Notes: generated from the sequence alone by a model not told the origin. Counted from the first letter of the stretch, positions 1 through 9,636 are shown. The stretch is DNA of 64,000 nt from Streptomyces viridochromogenes (GCF_001270495.1 NZ_LGUR01000200.1:66267-130266), one strand, 5' to 3'. Numbers and translations are program-made.

Positions 1-709
1 CGTCGAGGTTGAGGTGCATCGGACGGCCGTAGAGCTTCGCGAGGGCGGCGCCCAGGCGCTGCTTCTGCGGGCCGCTCAGCGGTACCGCCGAGGTGACCAC
101 GGCCACCATGCGGTCCCGACGGTCGGCGGCGAGCTTGGACAGGGACTCCAGTCCCGTCTCCAGGCTACGTCCACGCGGCGCGGTCACAAGACGCGTGACC
201 AGACGCTCGGTGGTCGCCTTGGCCCGGCCGCCGAGCAGGCTGCGCAGCAGCTCGCCCTTGGCCGTGCTCTTCGCGGCGCGGTTGGTCAGCGCGGCACGCA
301 GCTCGGTGCTCGAGGAGACGATCCGGCCGAACCGGAACAGCTCGTCCTCGACCTCGTCGAGGTTGCCCGCCTTCTGCGCGGCGGTGAGGTCGGCGGTGCT
401 CGCCAGCACCTCCAGCGCGTCCACCAGGTCGCGGGACTGCGACCAGCGGGAGCGCACCATGCCGGCCAGCAGATCGGCGGTGGCGCCGCCGACCTGGCCG
501 CCGAGCAGGCGCTGAGCCAGCTCGGCCTTGGCCTCACCGGCCTGCGCCGGGTCGGTGAGGACCCGACGCAGCGACACCTCGCGGTCGAGCAGCGCGGTGA
601 CGGCGGCCAGCTCGTCGGCGAGCTTGGCCGCGTCGACGGACGTCGAATCCGTCAGCGCGTCGAGACGCTCACGTGCGGCTGCCAGGGCCTCGCGGCTCGC
701 TCCGTTCAT
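1..709 (-). CDS. atpH: ATP synthase F1 delta subunit, 3' end cut by window edge
   Basis: This is the delta (OSCP-like) subunit of the F1Fo ATP synthase, which joins F1 to the peripheral stalk. The reading frame opens at an ATG that overlaps the TGA of atpF (ATGA), the usual translational coupling in this operon. About 236 residues lie in the window. The C-terminal end continues past position 1, where atpA would be expected. The protein is alpha-helical and alanine-rich, and the family in Streptomyces is about 270 residues long, so about 35 residues are missing. Identity rests on position directly after atpF and on sequence character. It acts at the cytoplasmic face of the membrane. Confidence 0.93.
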   Translation of the reverse strand, partial: MNGASREALAAARERLDALTDSTSVDAAKLADELAAVTALLDREVSLRRVLTDPAQAGEAKAELAQRLLGGQVGGATADLLAGMVRSRWSQSRDLVDALEVLASTADLTAAQKAGNLDEVEDELFRFGRIVSSSTELRAALTNRAAKSTAKGELLRSLLGGRAKATTERLVTRLVTAPRGRSLETGLESLSKLAADRRDRMVAVVTSAVPLSGPQKQRLGAALAKLYGRPMHLNLD

Positions 710-1248
710 CGCGCGGCCTCGGCCTTCTCCTCGAGGTCCTCGAGGAAGCGGTCGATGACACGGCTCTGCCGGGCGTGGTCCTCCAGGGACTCACCGACGA
801 GCTTGCCGGCCAGTTCGGTGGCGAGCTTGCCGACGTCCTGGCGCAGCGCGGACGCGGCGGCCTTGCGGTCGGCCTCGATCTGGGCGTGACCGGCGGCGAC
901 GATCTCCTCGCGCTGCCGCTGGCCTTCCGCGCGCATCTCGGCGATGAGCGTGGCGCCCTGCTCCTGCGCCTCCTGGCGCAGACGCGCGGCCTCGTGCCGG
1001 GCCTCGGCGAGCTGGGCCTTGTACTGCTCGAGGACGCTCTGGGCCTCGGTCTGCGCGGCCTCGGCCTTCTCGATACCGCCCTCGATGGCCTCGCGACGCT
1101 GTTCCAGAACCTTGTTGATGTTCGGGAGGAGCTTCTTGGCGAGGAAGCCGAAGACGATGACGAAGGCGAGGAGGCCGATGACAAGCTCAGGGATCGGCGG
1201 GACGAGAGGGTTCTCCCCCTCGCTCGCCGCGATGAGCAGCTGGCTCAT
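706..1248 (-). CDS. atpF: ATP synthase Fo subunit b
   Basis: This is the peripheral-stalk b subunit (180 aa). A single N-terminal transmembrane helix (about residues 22-42, ELVIGLLAFVIVFGFLAKKL) is followed by a long charged, Ala/Glu/Gln-rich helix suited to dimeric coiled-coil packing up the side of F1. It anchors delta to subunit a and stops alpha3beta3 from rotating. It lies between atpE and atpH, and its stop overlaps the atpH start by four bases. Length and layout are normal for actinomycetes, and nothing is missing. Confidence 0.96.
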   Translation of the reverse strand: MSQLLIAASEGENPLVPPIPELVIGLLAFVIVFGFLAKKLLPNINKVLEQRREAIEGGIEKAEAAQTEAQSVLEQYKAQLAEARHEAARLRQEAQEQGATLIAEMRAEGQRQREEIVAAGHAQIEADRKAAASALRQDVGKLATELAGKLVGESLEDHARQSRVIDRFLEDLEEKAEAAR

Positions 1249-1289
1249 GTGAGTGCCTTTCGTCTAGTCGGCTGGACTGGTGTGGTGGA

Positions 1290-1538
<249 letters not shown>

Positions 1539-1595
1539 TTACGGACCGGTGGGGGTTGGCCACCGGACGATCTGTGGAGGTGGGAGGGCGTTGGC

Positions 1596-2423
1596 TCAGT
1601 GGTGCTCGGCGAGAGCGCCCTGAATGTAGGTGCACGTCAGCAGGACGAACACGTACGCCTGAAGGGCCTGGATGAACAGCTCGAAGGCGGTCATCACGAT
1701 GACCATCACGAACGAGACACCCGCGTAGGCGATGCCGAAGCCGTTCAGCATGTACCAGCTGGCGATCGTGAACAGCAGCAGCAGGGTGTGACCCGCGAAC
1801 ATGTTCGCGAAGAGTCGCACGGCGTGGGTGAACGGCCGGATCAGCAGGTTCGAGAAGAGCTCGATCAGCATGGCCAGCGGCAGCACCGCACCGAGCGACT
1901 TGTCGTAGCCGGTGACGTTCTTCCAGAAGCCGACGAAGCCGTGCCGCTTGAAGGTCAGGGACACCCACAGGATGTAGACGATCAGCGCCAGGACCAGCGG
2001 GTACGAGATGATCGAGGTGACCGGGAACTGGGCGAGCGGGATGATCGACCAGAGGTTCAGCATCCAGACGAAGAAGAAGAGCGAGACGACGAGCGGTACG
2101 TACTTCTCGCCTTCCTTCTTGCCGATGGTCTCGTAGACGACACCGCGCCGGATGAAGTCGTAGCCCGCCTCGGCGACCATCTGGAGCTTGCCCGGGACCA
2201 CCTGCGGCCTGCGGAAGGCGGCCCAGAAGAAGCCCACGATGATGATCGAGCCGAGCAGCGCCAGCAGCATCGTCTTGTTGAAGTACACGTTGCTGTCGCC
2301 GTCACCCCACAGGGGCTGGAACATGAACGAGTGCAGGCCCGGGGACACATCGGCGAAGCCACACCCGTCGAAGAGGTGGCAGTTGGTGTCGAAGGCGAGC
2401 ACCTGCGTCGGGTCAGCACTCAC
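1596..2423 (-). CDS. atpB: ATP synthase Fo subunit a
   Basis: This is the membrane subunit a, which forms the proton half-channels against the c ring. The frame is open further upstream, but GTG at 2423 is the likely start because GAAGGAG lies 7 bases before it, giving 275 aa beginning VSADPTQVLAF. Several hydrophobic helices are visible. The conserved helix with the essential Arg lies in the segment LFSNLLIRPFTHAVRLFANM, and the C-terminal helices follow. It lies between atpI and atpE. An upstream ATG would add 12 residues and has no ribosome-binding site. Confidence 0.95.
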   Translation of the reverse strand: MSADPTQVLAFDTNCHLFDGCGFADVSPGLHSFMFQPLWGDGDSNVYFNKTMLLALLGSIIIVGFFWAAFRRPQVVPGKLQMVAEAGYDFIRRGVVYETIGKKEGEKYVPLVVSLFFFVWMLNLWSIIPLAQFPVTSIISYPLVLALIVYILWVSLTFKRHGFVGFWKNVTGYDKSLGAVLPLAMLIELFSNLLIRPFTHAVRLFANMFAGHTLLLLFTIASWYMLNGFGIAYAGVSFVMVIVMTAFELFIQALQAYVFVLLTCTYIQGALAEHH

Positions 2424-2648
2424 CGCGGGCTCCTTCAGCGTGGCGCATAGGTACGGCAACCTCGTTGTGTCGGCGCGGCGCGCAGCCGCGGTTCGGCACG
2501 GGACTGGTGTTACGGATGTGGGGGCGGCTGGGGGGCATCTCGCCTCGCGATTGAGCAGGCGTCAGCTCAGATGCCCGCGCCCGCGATGCCGCAGTTGGCA
2601 CCGGACGATAGCAGGACTTCTCGAGCGCCCTTATCCCGCCCCTACCTC

Positions 2649-3095
2649 TCACGACGAGTGCCCCGTCTTTTCGGGCTTGTCACCCTTCGAGGGGGTGCCC
2701 GAATCGGGTTCAACGTAGAGGATCTTGGCCTTCATGTGGGCGCGCGTCTGCATGGCGATCCACACGAGAGTGCCGGCGAGCAAGGTGAACGCGAAGGCTC
2801 GCGGATGGAACAGCGTCGTGTTCTTGAACGCGGCCATGAAGATGAACAGCAGCAGGATCTGCGCCGCGTACAGCATCAGGCCCATCGCCTGGAACAGATG
2901 CGGAAGCGATTTGGCAGTGCGTTGCAGAACGTAGAGGCCGAGTCCCATGAAGAGGATCACGACCACCGTCGCGACGACAGCCCCGACCGCCCCCTTGCCA
3001 CCGGCGACCACCCCGCTGACGACGGCTGCGACAGCGCCGACGGCGGCTGTGGGCACAGCGGCCTGGAGCAGGATCCGGGCGTCATTGGACGGCAT
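2649..3095 (-). CDS. atpI: AtpI-like protein, first gene of the atp operon
   Basis: This small integral membrane protein (148 aa from the ATG at 3095, preceded by GGAG) has four predicted hydrophobic segments and a polar Lys/Ser-rich C-terminus. It is first in the atp gene cluster, where AtpI homologues act as c-ring assembly or accessory factors. Sequence conservation in this family is low, so the call rests mainly on location and topology. The frame extends about 32 codons upstream without a credible ribosome-binding site, and I prefer the internal ATG. Confidence 0.85.
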   Translation of the reverse strand: MPSNDARILLQAAVPTAAVGAVAAVVSGVVAGGKGAVGAVVATVVVILFMGLGLYVLQRTAKSLPHLFQAMGLMLYAAQILLLFIFMAAFKNTTLFHPRAFAFTLLAGTLVWIAMQTRAHMKAKILYVEPDSGTPSKGDKPEKTGHSS

Positions 3096-3419
3096 GGCGG
3101 CAACTCCGCTTTCACGGTGGGGGCAGGGTGTCGTCATGGACGAGCGTAGTCCCGGGTGGAGAGAGAACCTCACGCCGGTGGACCGTCGCACTACGGTCCT
3201 TCGGCTCTATCCGGGGGTTCTCGTGAACCGTATCACAAACTATTTGATGAGGTCTTTACCTGGGGTGTGTGCTCGGTGTCACACATGAGAGTGACACTGC
3301 GCGTCTGTGCAGAATCCCAGCCGACTTGTCTGGTATTGGGGAACTTCGTTCCCCCATGACTTGGCAATGCTCTAGTCAGATTCTTACCTTGACCGCGCTC
3401 TTACCTTGACCCTCGGCCG
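3096..3419. other. Intergenic region between atpI and the WecA-like gene
   Basis: About 320 bases without a gene. It holds the terminator of the WecA-like gene (3338-3354). It also holds a 7-bp inverted repeat, GTGTCAC / GTGACAC (3276-3282 and 3291-3297), between that terminator and atpI, which could be an operator in the atp operon leader. The AT content is higher than in the flanking genes, as expected for a promoter region. I could not place a confident -35/-10 pair. Confidence 0.5.
3338..3354 (-). terminator. Hairpin terminator after the WecA-like gene
   Basis: Perfect 7-bp stem GGGGAAC / GTTCCCC with a 3-base loop, about 65 bases after the stop of the WecA-like gene and upstream of atpI. 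There is no strong T tract, which is common for Streptomyces terminators. Confidence 0.6.
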
Positions 3420-4784
3420 TCAGCGGGACGATCCGGCCTTGCGCCGGTCCAGGAAGCGCGAACGGGCGCCGATGGCGGTCGCGCCGTTGACTCCCGCGAC
3501 CCCCGCGGCGACCGGGGTGCGCGGTTCCTCCTCGGGCAGGGAGTCCGCCGGGGTCTCGGCGGCAGCGGTCTGCGGCGTGGTGGCCGCGGGCTCGGCGACG
3601 ACCTGGCGGCGGCGGTAGCGCGGCGGCACGATGGCCTCGGCCCAGCGGGGGGCGCGCGGCGTGAAGCGCGGGAGCAGCAGCAGACCCAGACCGATGGCGC
3701 TGAGGAACACCACGCTGAGCACGATCCACATGGACGCCGAGTTCACGGAGTAGGCGAGCGCGCCGAAGGCGATCAGGGCCGACCAGAAGTACATGATCAG
3801 CACCGCGCGGCTGTGCGAGTGACCGATCTCCAGCAGGCGGTGGTGCAGGTGCCCGCGGTCGGCGGCGAACGGCGACTGGCCGCGCCAGGTGCGGCGGACG
3901 ATGGCCAGCACCAGGTCGGCGGCCGGGATCGCGATGATCGTCAGGGGCAGCAGCAGCGGGATGTAGACGGGCACCGTCTGGTGCACGGCCTCCTTCTCGG
4001 AGCCGGCGAACAGCTTCAGCGCGTCCGGGTCGACCTGACCGGTGATGGAGATGGCGCCCGCGGCGAGGACCAGGCCGATCAGCATCGAGCCGGAGTCGCC
4101 CATGAAGATCCGCGCCGGGTGCATGTTGTGCGGCAGGAAGCCCAGGCACATGCCCATCAGGATCGCCGCGAACAGGGTGGCGGGGGCGGCGGCCTCGATG
4201 CCGTACGACACCCAGACCCGGTAGGCGTAGAGGAAGAACGCGGCCGAGGCGATGCACACCATGCCGGCCGCGAGGCCGTCCAGGCCGTCGACGAAGTTGA
4301 CCGCGTTGATGGTGATGACGACGAGCGCGACCGTCAGCAGGGTGCCCTGCCACTGGGTCAGGGCGACCGAGCCGAAACCCGGGATGGGCAGCCACAGGAT
4401 CGTCAGACCCTGCATGACCATGACGCCGGCGGCGATCATCTGGCCGCCCAGCTTGATCAGGGCGTCGATCTCGAACTTGTCGTCCAGCACACCGATCAGC
4501 CAGATCAGCGCCGCTCCGGAGAGCAGCGCCCGCGGTTCGTTGGACTTCTCGAAGACCGCGCTGAGGTTGGTGAGGTGGTCGGCGACCAGCAGGCCCGCGC
4601 ACAGGCCGAAGAACATCGCGATCCCGCCGAGCCGCGGAGTGGGTTCCCGGTGCACGTCACGTGCCCGGATCTCCGGCATCGCCCCGGCCACGATCGCGAA
4701 CTTACGTACCGGCCCTGTCAGCAGATACGTCACCGCGGCCGTGATGCAGAGCGTCAGCAGGTATTCACGCACGGGCTTCCCCAC
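3420..4784 (-). CDS. WecA/TagO-like undecaprenyl-phosphate glycosyl-1-phosphate transferase
   Basis: This polytopic membrane enzyme (454 aa, about 11 hydrophobic segments) belongs to the MraY/WecA/GPT family, which transfers a sugar-1-phosphate (often GlcNAc-1-P) from a UDP-sugar to undecaprenyl phosphate to begin a cell-wall polymer. Visible motifs are the DD pair in IGVLDDKFEID, the FVDGLDGLAAG loop, the GDSGSML motif, and DRGHLHHRLLE, the histidine-rich loop typical of the WecA/TagO branch rather than MraY. The last 80 residues are a polar, Ala/Pro-rich cytoplasmic tail. It lies between glyA and the atp operon. The exact sugar substrate cannot be read from sequence. Confidence 0.9.
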   Translation of the reverse strand: MGKPVREYLLTLCITAAVTYLLTGPVRKFAIVAGAMPEIRARDVHREPTPRLGGIAMFFGLCAGLLVADHLTNLSAVFEKSNEPRALLSGAALIWLIGVLDDKFEIDALIKLGGQMIAAGVMVMQGLTILWLPIPGFGSVALTQWQGTLLTVALVVITINAVNFVDGLDGLAAGMVCIASAAFFLYAYRVWVSYGIEAAAPATLFAAILMGMCLGFLPHNMHPARIFMGDSGSMLIGLVLAAGAISITGQVDPDALKLFAGSEKEAVHQTVPVYIPLLLPLTIIAIPAADLVLAIVRRTWRGQSPFAADRGHLHHRLLEIGHSHSRAVLIMYFWSALIAFGALAYSVNSASMWIVLSVVFLSAIGLGLLLLPRFTPRAPRWAEAIVPPRYRRRQVVAEPAATTPQTAAAETPADSLPEEEPRTPVAAGVAGVNGATAIGARSRFLDRRKAGSSR

Positions 4785-4824
4785 AGGTCTCGCTGGCCAT
4801 CACAGCCCCACACCCTAGCGACGG

Positions 4825-4847
4825 ACACATACGCGACGCATATGTGT
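4825..4847. promoter_or_regulatory. Near-perfect dyad upstream of the WecA-like gene
   Basis: ACACATACGC and GCATATGTGT form a 10-bp inverted repeat with one mismatch and a short centre, about 40 bases before the ATG of the WecA-like gene and after the glyA stop. It could be an operator or part of the glyA terminator. There is no further evidence. Confidence 0.35.
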
Positions 4848-4911
4848 GGGGACTTTCGGGTAGCGACGATGGTTGCACGCGTGGCTGTGTCGCAGGTGCG
4901 TCTACCCCGCC

Positions 4912-6150
4912 TCAGCCGGGATACGGCGGAAATCTACCGGCCAGCTCCCGCACTTCTTCACGGGCCTTCTGGCTCTCGGTCTCCCCGCGCAGCACCCCCG
5001 CCAGCAGCGCGGCGAGCCACGCCATCTCCCCCTCCCCCATGCCCTGGGTGGTCACGGCCGCCGTACCGAGCCGCAGGCCCCGGGCGTCTCCGTGCGGCAG
5101 CGCGCAGCAGTCCAGCACCATTCCGGCCGCCGCGAGCCGGCCGCGTGCGTCACGGCCGTCGACGCCGAGCGGTGCCGGGTCTGCGGTGATGAGGTGGGTG
5201 TCGGTCCCGCCGGTGGTGACGACGAGCCCCTCCGCGGCCAGCCCGGCCGCGAGCATCCGGGCGTTGGCGACCACCTGATGGGCGTACGCGGCGAACGCCG
5301 GTGTTGCCGCCTCGCCGAACGCGACGGCCTTTGCGGCGATCGTGTGCATCTGGGCGCCGCCCTGGGTGAACGGGAAGACGGCGCGGTCGATCCGCTCGGC
5401 GAGGTCCGAGCCGCACAGGATCATGCCGCCGCGCGGTCCCCGCAGCACCTTGTGCGTGGTGGCGCACACCACATCGGCGTACGGCACCGGATTCGGCGCC
5501 GCTCCCCCGGCGACGAGCCCCATGGGGTGGGCGGCGTCGGCGATGAGATACGCGCCCACCTCGTCGGCGATGTCGCGGAAGAAGGCGTAGTCGATGTGGC
5601 GGGGGTAGGCGATGGACCCGCACACGATCGCCTTGGGCCGATGGTTGCGAGCCAGCGTCCGCACCTGGTCGTAGTCGATGAGCCCGGTCTCGGCGTCCAC
5701 CCCGTAGCCCACGAAGTCGAACCAGCGCCCGGAGAAGTTGGCGGGCGAGCCGTGCGTGAGGTGCCCGCCGTACGGCAGCCCGAGGGCCAGGACGGTGTCG
5801 CCGGGCCGCAGCAGCGCGGCGTACGCGGCGAGGACGGCCGACGACCCCGAGTGCGACTGCACGTTGGCGTGCTCGGCCCCGAACAGCGCCTTGGCCCGCT
5901 CCACGGCGAGCCGCTCGGCGACGTCGACCATCTCGCAGCCACCGTGGTACCGGGCGCCCGGATACCCCTCCGCGTACTTGTTGGCGAGCGGCGACCCCAG
6001 CGCCGCCAGCACGGCGGGCGAGGTGAAGTTCTCGGCAGCGACGAGCTGGAGCGTCGTCGCCTGCCGGTCGGACTCCCCGAGCAGGATGTCGGCGAGCTCA
6101 GGGTCCTGACGGCGCAGGACATCGGCCTCGAGGGTATGGGTGACCGACAT
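4912..6150 (-). CDS. glyA: Serine hydroxymethyltransferase
   Basis: This PLP enzyme (412 aa) interconverts serine plus tetrahydrofolate with glycine plus methylene-tetrahydrofolate. Seen in the sequence: the N-terminal substrate region LVAAENFTSPAVL, the ANKYAEGYPGARYHGG segment, and the PLP lysine in TTHKVLRGPRGG. The start is ATG with GGAG five bases upstream. Length is normal for bacterial SHMT. Streptomyces genomes often have more than one glyA, and the copy near the atp operon is the one seen here. It is co-oriented with the phosphatase-like gene upstream and the WecA-like gene downstream. Confidence 0.95.
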   Translation of the reverse strand: MSVTHTLEADVLRRQDPELADILLGESDRQATTLQLVAAENFTSPAVLAALGSPLANKYAEGYPGARYHGGCEMVDVAERLAVERAKALFGAEHANVQSHSGSSAVLAAYAALLRPGDTVLALGLPYGGHLTHGSPANFSGRWFDFVGYGVDAETGLIDYDQVRTLARNHRPKAIVCGSIAYPRHIDYAFFRDIADEVGAYLIADAAHPMGLVAGGAAPNPVPYADVVCATTHKVLRGPRGGMILCGSDLAERIDRAVFPFTQGGAQMHTIAAKAVAFGEAATPAFAAYAHQVVANARMLAAGLAAEGLVVTTGGTDTHLITADPAPLGVDGRDARGRLAAAGMVLDCCALPHGDARGLRLGTAAVTTQGMGEGEMAWLAALLAGVLRGETESQKAREEVRELAGRFPPYPG

Positions 6151-6247
6151 GATGGGCTCCGGGCGTGCGTCGACGATGACGTACGTCCAATGTAGGCCGG
6201 GGACGCCAGACCCGCCCGGCGTTGCCCCACTCCGAACACATCCCGCG

Positions 6248-6928
6248 TCACGCCCGCGCGGGAACCCCCGTCAGCACCGTCACCACCGGATCCAGCGCCT
6301 CATGTATCTCGTCCCCCACCGACCGGAAAAACGTCAACGGTGCCCCATACGGGTCATACACCTCGTCCGCCTCCGCCGTCGGCGCAAGCAGCCACCCGCG
6401 TAGAGCCGCCGCCGCACGCACCAGGGCGCGTGCGCGGAAGACCACGCCCTCCTCCAGGGCAGGGAGCGTCGCGGGGTCTATGGCCTTCACCAGGCGGGTG
6501 AACTCCTTGAGGGTGAAGGTGCGCAGGCCCGCCGAATGGCCCATGGAGATGACCTGGGCGCGGTGGTCGCGGGTGGCGGTCAGGACCAGGTCGGCGCGGA
6601 TGACGTGTTCGTCGAGGAGTTCGCGGCCGACGAAGTCGGAGGCGTCCGCGCCGAAGTCGGCGAGGACCGTCTCCGCGTTGGACTCCATGGGCGCGCCCTC
6701 GTGGCCCCAGGTGCCCGCGCTCTCCACGATCAGCCCGCCGCCGAGCACACCGAGCCGCTGCGCCACGAAATGACGGGTCAGCCGCTCGGTGATCGGCGAG
6801 CGGCACACGTTGCCGGTGCTGACGTGGAGGATGCGGAAGCTGTCGCGCGGGAGGCCCACGAAGGTCGTCGTGATCTCCGCCGCGCTTTCCCCGTTGCCTA
6901 TGCCACGCCCCGCTTCAGGGGCTGTCAA
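6248..6928 (-). CDS. Low-molecular-weight phosphatase-fold protein with Ser at the nucleophile position
   Basis: A 226-aa protein of the low-molecular-weight protein-tyrosine (or protein-arginine) phosphatase family. The family P-loop is V-C-x-G-N-x-C-R-S-P, with the first Cys as nucleophile. Here the loop reads VSTGNVCRSP, so residue 37 is Ser (codon AGC at 6818-6820) while the second Cys (42) and Arg 43 are kept. A DPYG motif near residue 190 fits the general-acid loop. Its ATG overlaps the stop of the Sua5-type gene by four bases, so the two are coupled. Either it is a non-catalytic phosphate-binding protein or it works by a different mechanism; I favour loss of classical PTP activity. Sequencing error is unlikely for a clean in-frame codon. 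Confidence 0.85.
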   Translation of the reverse strand: MTAPEAGRGIGNGESAAEITTTFVGLPRDSFRILHVSTGNVCRSPITERLTRHFVAQRLGVLGGGLIVESAGTWGHEGAPMESNAETVLADFGADASDFVGRELLDEHVIRADLVLTATRDHRAQVISMGHSAGLRTFTLKEFTRLVKAIDPATLPALEEGVVFRARALVRAAAALRGWLLAPTAEADEVYDPYGAPLTFFRSVGDEIHEALDPVVTVLTGVPARA

Positions 6929-7572
6929 TTGGCCACCTCGAGGTCGGGTACGACCTTCCGCAGCTCGTCCGCGGAGATCGCGCCCGCGCGCAGGAGGAGG
7001 GGCACTTCGCGCGTCACGTCGACGATCGACGACGGGACGTTGCCGGGGGTCGGGCCGCCGTCCAGGTAGACGGAGACCGAGTCGCCGAGCATCTCCTGGG
7101 CGGCGTCACAGTCCTCGGGCGCGGGGTGGCCCGTCAGGTTCGCCGACGACACGGCCATGGGACCGACCTCCGTCAGCAGCTCGATGGCGACCGGGTGGAG
7201 GGGCATCCGCACGGCGACCGTGCCCCGCGTGTCCCCCAGGTCCCACTGCAGCGACGGCTGGTGCTTGGCGACCAGCGTCAGCGCGCCCGGCCAGAACGCG
7301 TCGACCAGCTCCCAGGCCAGCTCGGAGAAGTCCGTGACGAGACCGTGGAGCGTGTTCGGGGAGCCGATCAGGACAGGAGTGGGCATGTTGCGGCCCCGCC
7401 CCTTGGCCTCCAGCAGGTCGCCGACGGCCTCCTTGGTGAACGCGTCGGCGCCGATGCCGTACACCGTGTCGGTCGGGAGGACCACGAGCTCGCCACGGCG
7501 GACGGCGGACGCGGCCTCACGCAGACCCGTCGTGCGGTCGGTCGCGTCGTTGGTGTCGTATCGCCGTGCCAT
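6925..7572 (-). CDS. L-threonylcarbamoyladenylate synthase (Sua5/YrdC/YciO family)
   Basis: This protein (215 aa) should make threonylcarbamoyl-AMP from threonine, bicarbonate and ATP, the first step of t6A modification at position 37 of ANN-decoding tRNAs. Visible motifs are LPTDTVYGIGADAF near the N-terminus, the KGRGRNMP segment, and SSANLTGHPAP. It is YrdC-only and lacks the extra Sua5 C-terminal domain. It lies directly after prmC, a frequent bacterial arrangement, and overlaps the phosphatase-like gene at its stop. Confidence 0.93.
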   Translation of the reverse strand: MARRYDTNDATDRTTGLREAASAVRRGELVVLPTDTVYGIGADAFTKEAVGDLLEAKGRGRNMPTPVLIGSPNTLHGLVTDFSELAWELVDAFWPGALTLVAKHQPSLQWDLGDTRGTVAVRMPLHPVAIELLTEVGPMAVSSANLTGHPAPEDCDAAQEMLGDSVSVYLDGGPTPGNVPSSIVDVTREVPLLLRAGAISADELRKVVPDLEVAN

Positions 7573-7624
7573 ATCTAGCGGGCCTCCTCGTACACGTACT
7601 GCGGGATCGAAGTCGGGGCGGTGG

Positions 7625-8506
7625 TCACGGCAGTGCCTTGCGGGCCGTCGCGAACCGGGGGCGGTTGTTGAGGTCCGGGTGGTCGGCCGCGTCGGCCCAG
7701 CCCCGCTCCTCGGTGAAGATCCACGGCACCTGGCCGCCCTGGGTGTCGGCGTGCTCGATGACGACGACGCCTCCGGGGCGCAGGAGCCGGTGTGCGGTCC
7801 GTTCCAGACCGCGGATGAGTTCGAGGCCGTCCTCGCCGGAGAACAGGGCGAGTTCGGGATCGTAGTCCCGCGCCTCGGGAGCGACGTACTCCCATTCGGT
7901 GAGCGGGATGTAGGGCGGGTTGGAGATGACCAGGTCGACCTGGCCGTCCAGGTCGGGGAAGGCGTCCAGGGCGTTGCCCTGACGGAGGTCGACCCTGGAC
8001 CCCTCGACGTTCTTGCGGGTCCAGTGCAGGGCGTCCTCGGACAGCTCCACGGCGTGCACGCGGGAGCGCGGCACCTCCTGGGCGAGGGCGAGCGCGATGG
8101 CGCCGGAGCCGGTGCACAGGTCGACGATGCAGGGCTCCACGACGTCCATCGCGCGGACGGCGTCTATGGCCCAGCCGACCACCGACTCCGTCTCGGGGCG
8201 GGGCACGAACACCCCGGGCCCGACTTGGAGTTCGAGATAGCGGAAGTAGGCCCGCCCGGTGATGTGCTGAAGCGGCTCGCGCTGCTCACGCCGGGCGATG
8301 ACCTCCCAGTAGCGGGCGTCGAAGTCCGCGTCCTTCACGGAGTGCAGCTCGCCCCGCTTCACGCCGTGCACGAACGCGGCGAGCTCCTCCGCGTCGTTGC
8401 GCGGCGAGGGCACGCCGGCGTCGGCCAGCCGCTGGGTGGCCTGGGCCACCTCCGCGAGCAGCACGCTGCGGGGGCTCGGGGTTCGCCCCCCGATGAATTG
8501 CTGCAC
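7625..8506 (-). CDS. prmC: Release factor glutamine methyltransferase PrmC (HemK)
   Basis: This SAM-dependent enzyme (293 aa) methylates the Gln of the GGQ motif in peptide chain release factors. Seen: an N-terminal helical domain, the SAM-binding loop VDLCTGSGAIALALA, and the catalytic NPPY motif in LVISNPPYIPLTE. The GTG start has GGAGGA six bases upstream. It lies directly downstream of prfA, its substrate gene, and upstream of the Sua5-type gene. Length and motifs are complete. Confidence 0.96.
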   Translation of the reverse strand: MQQFIGGRTPSPRSVLLAEVAQATQRLADAGVPSPRNDAEELAAFVHGVKRGELHSVKDADFDARYWEVIARREQREPLQHITGRAYFRYLELQVGPGVFVPRPETESVVGWAIDAVRAMDVVEPCIVDLCTGSGAIALALAQEVPRSRVHAVELSEDALHWTRKNVEGSRVDLRQGNALDAFPDLDGQVDLVISNPPYIPLTEWEYVAPEARDYDPELALFSGEDGLELIRGLERTAHRLLRPGGVVVIEHADTQGGQVPWIFTEERGWADAADHPDLNNRPRFATARKALP

Positions 8507-8559
8507 GCAAGTCCTCCGTGTCGTACTCGTACGTGCGTACGTCCCTTACGTCTACGCCC

Positions 8560-9636
8560 TTACGCGGCCGCCAGCTTGGCCGCCGAGTCCGCGTCGACGC
8601 ACGCCTGGATCACCGCGTCGAGGTCGCCGTCCAGGACCTGGTCCAGGTTGTAGGCCTTGAAGCCGACGCGGTGGTCCGAGATGCGATTCTCCGGGAAGTT
8701 GTAGGTACGGATCTTCTCGGAGCGGTCGACGGTGCGGACCTGACTGCGGCGGGCGTCGGCCGCTTCCCTCTCGGCTTCCTCCTGCGCCGCTGCGAGCAGC
8801 CTGGAGCGCAGGATACGCAGTGCCTGCTCCTTGTTCTGCAGCTGGCTCTTCTCGTTCTGGCAGGAGGCGACGACTCCGGTCGGAATGTGCGTGATGCGCA
8901 CAGCGGAGTCGGTGGTGTTGACGGACTGCCCGCCCGGTCCTGACGACCGGTACACGTCGATGCGGAGGTCGTTCGGGTTGATCTCGACGTCGACCTCCTC
9001 GGCCTCGGGGGTGACGAGGACACCCGCGGCCGACGTGTGGATACGGCCCTGGGACTCGGTCGCCGGGACGCGCTGCACGCGGTGCACGCCGCCCTCGTAC
9101 TTCATCCGGGCCCAGACGCCCTGGCCGGGCTCGGTGGCACCCTGGCCGCCCTTGGTCTTCACCGCGACCTGGACGTCCTTGTAGCCGCCCAGCTCGGACT
9201 CGGTGGCGTCGATGATCTCGGTCTTCCAGCCGACCCGCTCCGCGTACCGCAGATACATCCGCAGCAGGTCACCGGCGAACAGCGCCGACTCGTCGCCGCC
9301 CGCGCCCGCCTTGATCTCGAGGATGACGTCCTTGTCGTCGCTGGGGTCGCGCGGGACGAGCAGAAGCCGCAGCTTCTCCGTCAGCTCCTCGCGCGTCCGC
9401 TCCAGCTCCTTGACCTCGGCCGCGAAGTCCGGGTCGTCGGCGGCGAGTTCCTTCGCCGTCTCGATGTCGTCGCCGGTCTGCTTCCAGGAGCGGTACGTGG
9501 CGACGATCGGGGTGAGCTCGGCGTAGCGCTTGTTGAGCTTGCGCGCGTTGGCCTGGTCGGCGTGGACCGACGGGTCGGCGAGCTTCTTCTCCAGGTCGGC
9601 GTGCTCAGCGACCAGGTCCTCGACGGCCTCGAACAT
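8560..9636 (-). CDS. prfA: Peptide chain release factor 1
   Basis: RF1 (358 aa from ATG at 9636) terminates translation at UAA and UAG. It carries the codon-recognition tripeptide PAT (in [12 protein letters not shown]), which marks RF1 rather than RF2, and the peptidyl-transferase motif GGQ in [12 protein letters not shown]. The frame is open far upstream through rpmE, but homology begins at [13 protein letters not shown]. It sits between rpmE and prmC. Confidence 0.96.
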   Translation of the reverse strand: MFEAVEDLVAEHADLEKKLADPSVHADQANARKLNKRYAELTPIVATYRSWKQTGDDIETAKELAADDPDFAAEVKELERTREELTEKLRLLLVPRDPSDDKDVILEIKAGAGGDESALFAGDLLRMYLRYAERVGWKTEIIDATESELGGYKDVQVAVKTKGGQGATEPGQGVWARMKYEGGVHRVQRVPATESQGRIHTSAAGVLVTPEAEEVDVEINPNDLRIDVYRSSGPGGQSVNTTDSAVRITHIPTGVVASCQNEKSQLQNKEQALRILRSRLLAAAQEEAEREAADARRSQVRTVDRSEKIRTYNFPENRISDHRVGFKAYNLDQVLDGDLDAVIQACVDADSAAKLAAA

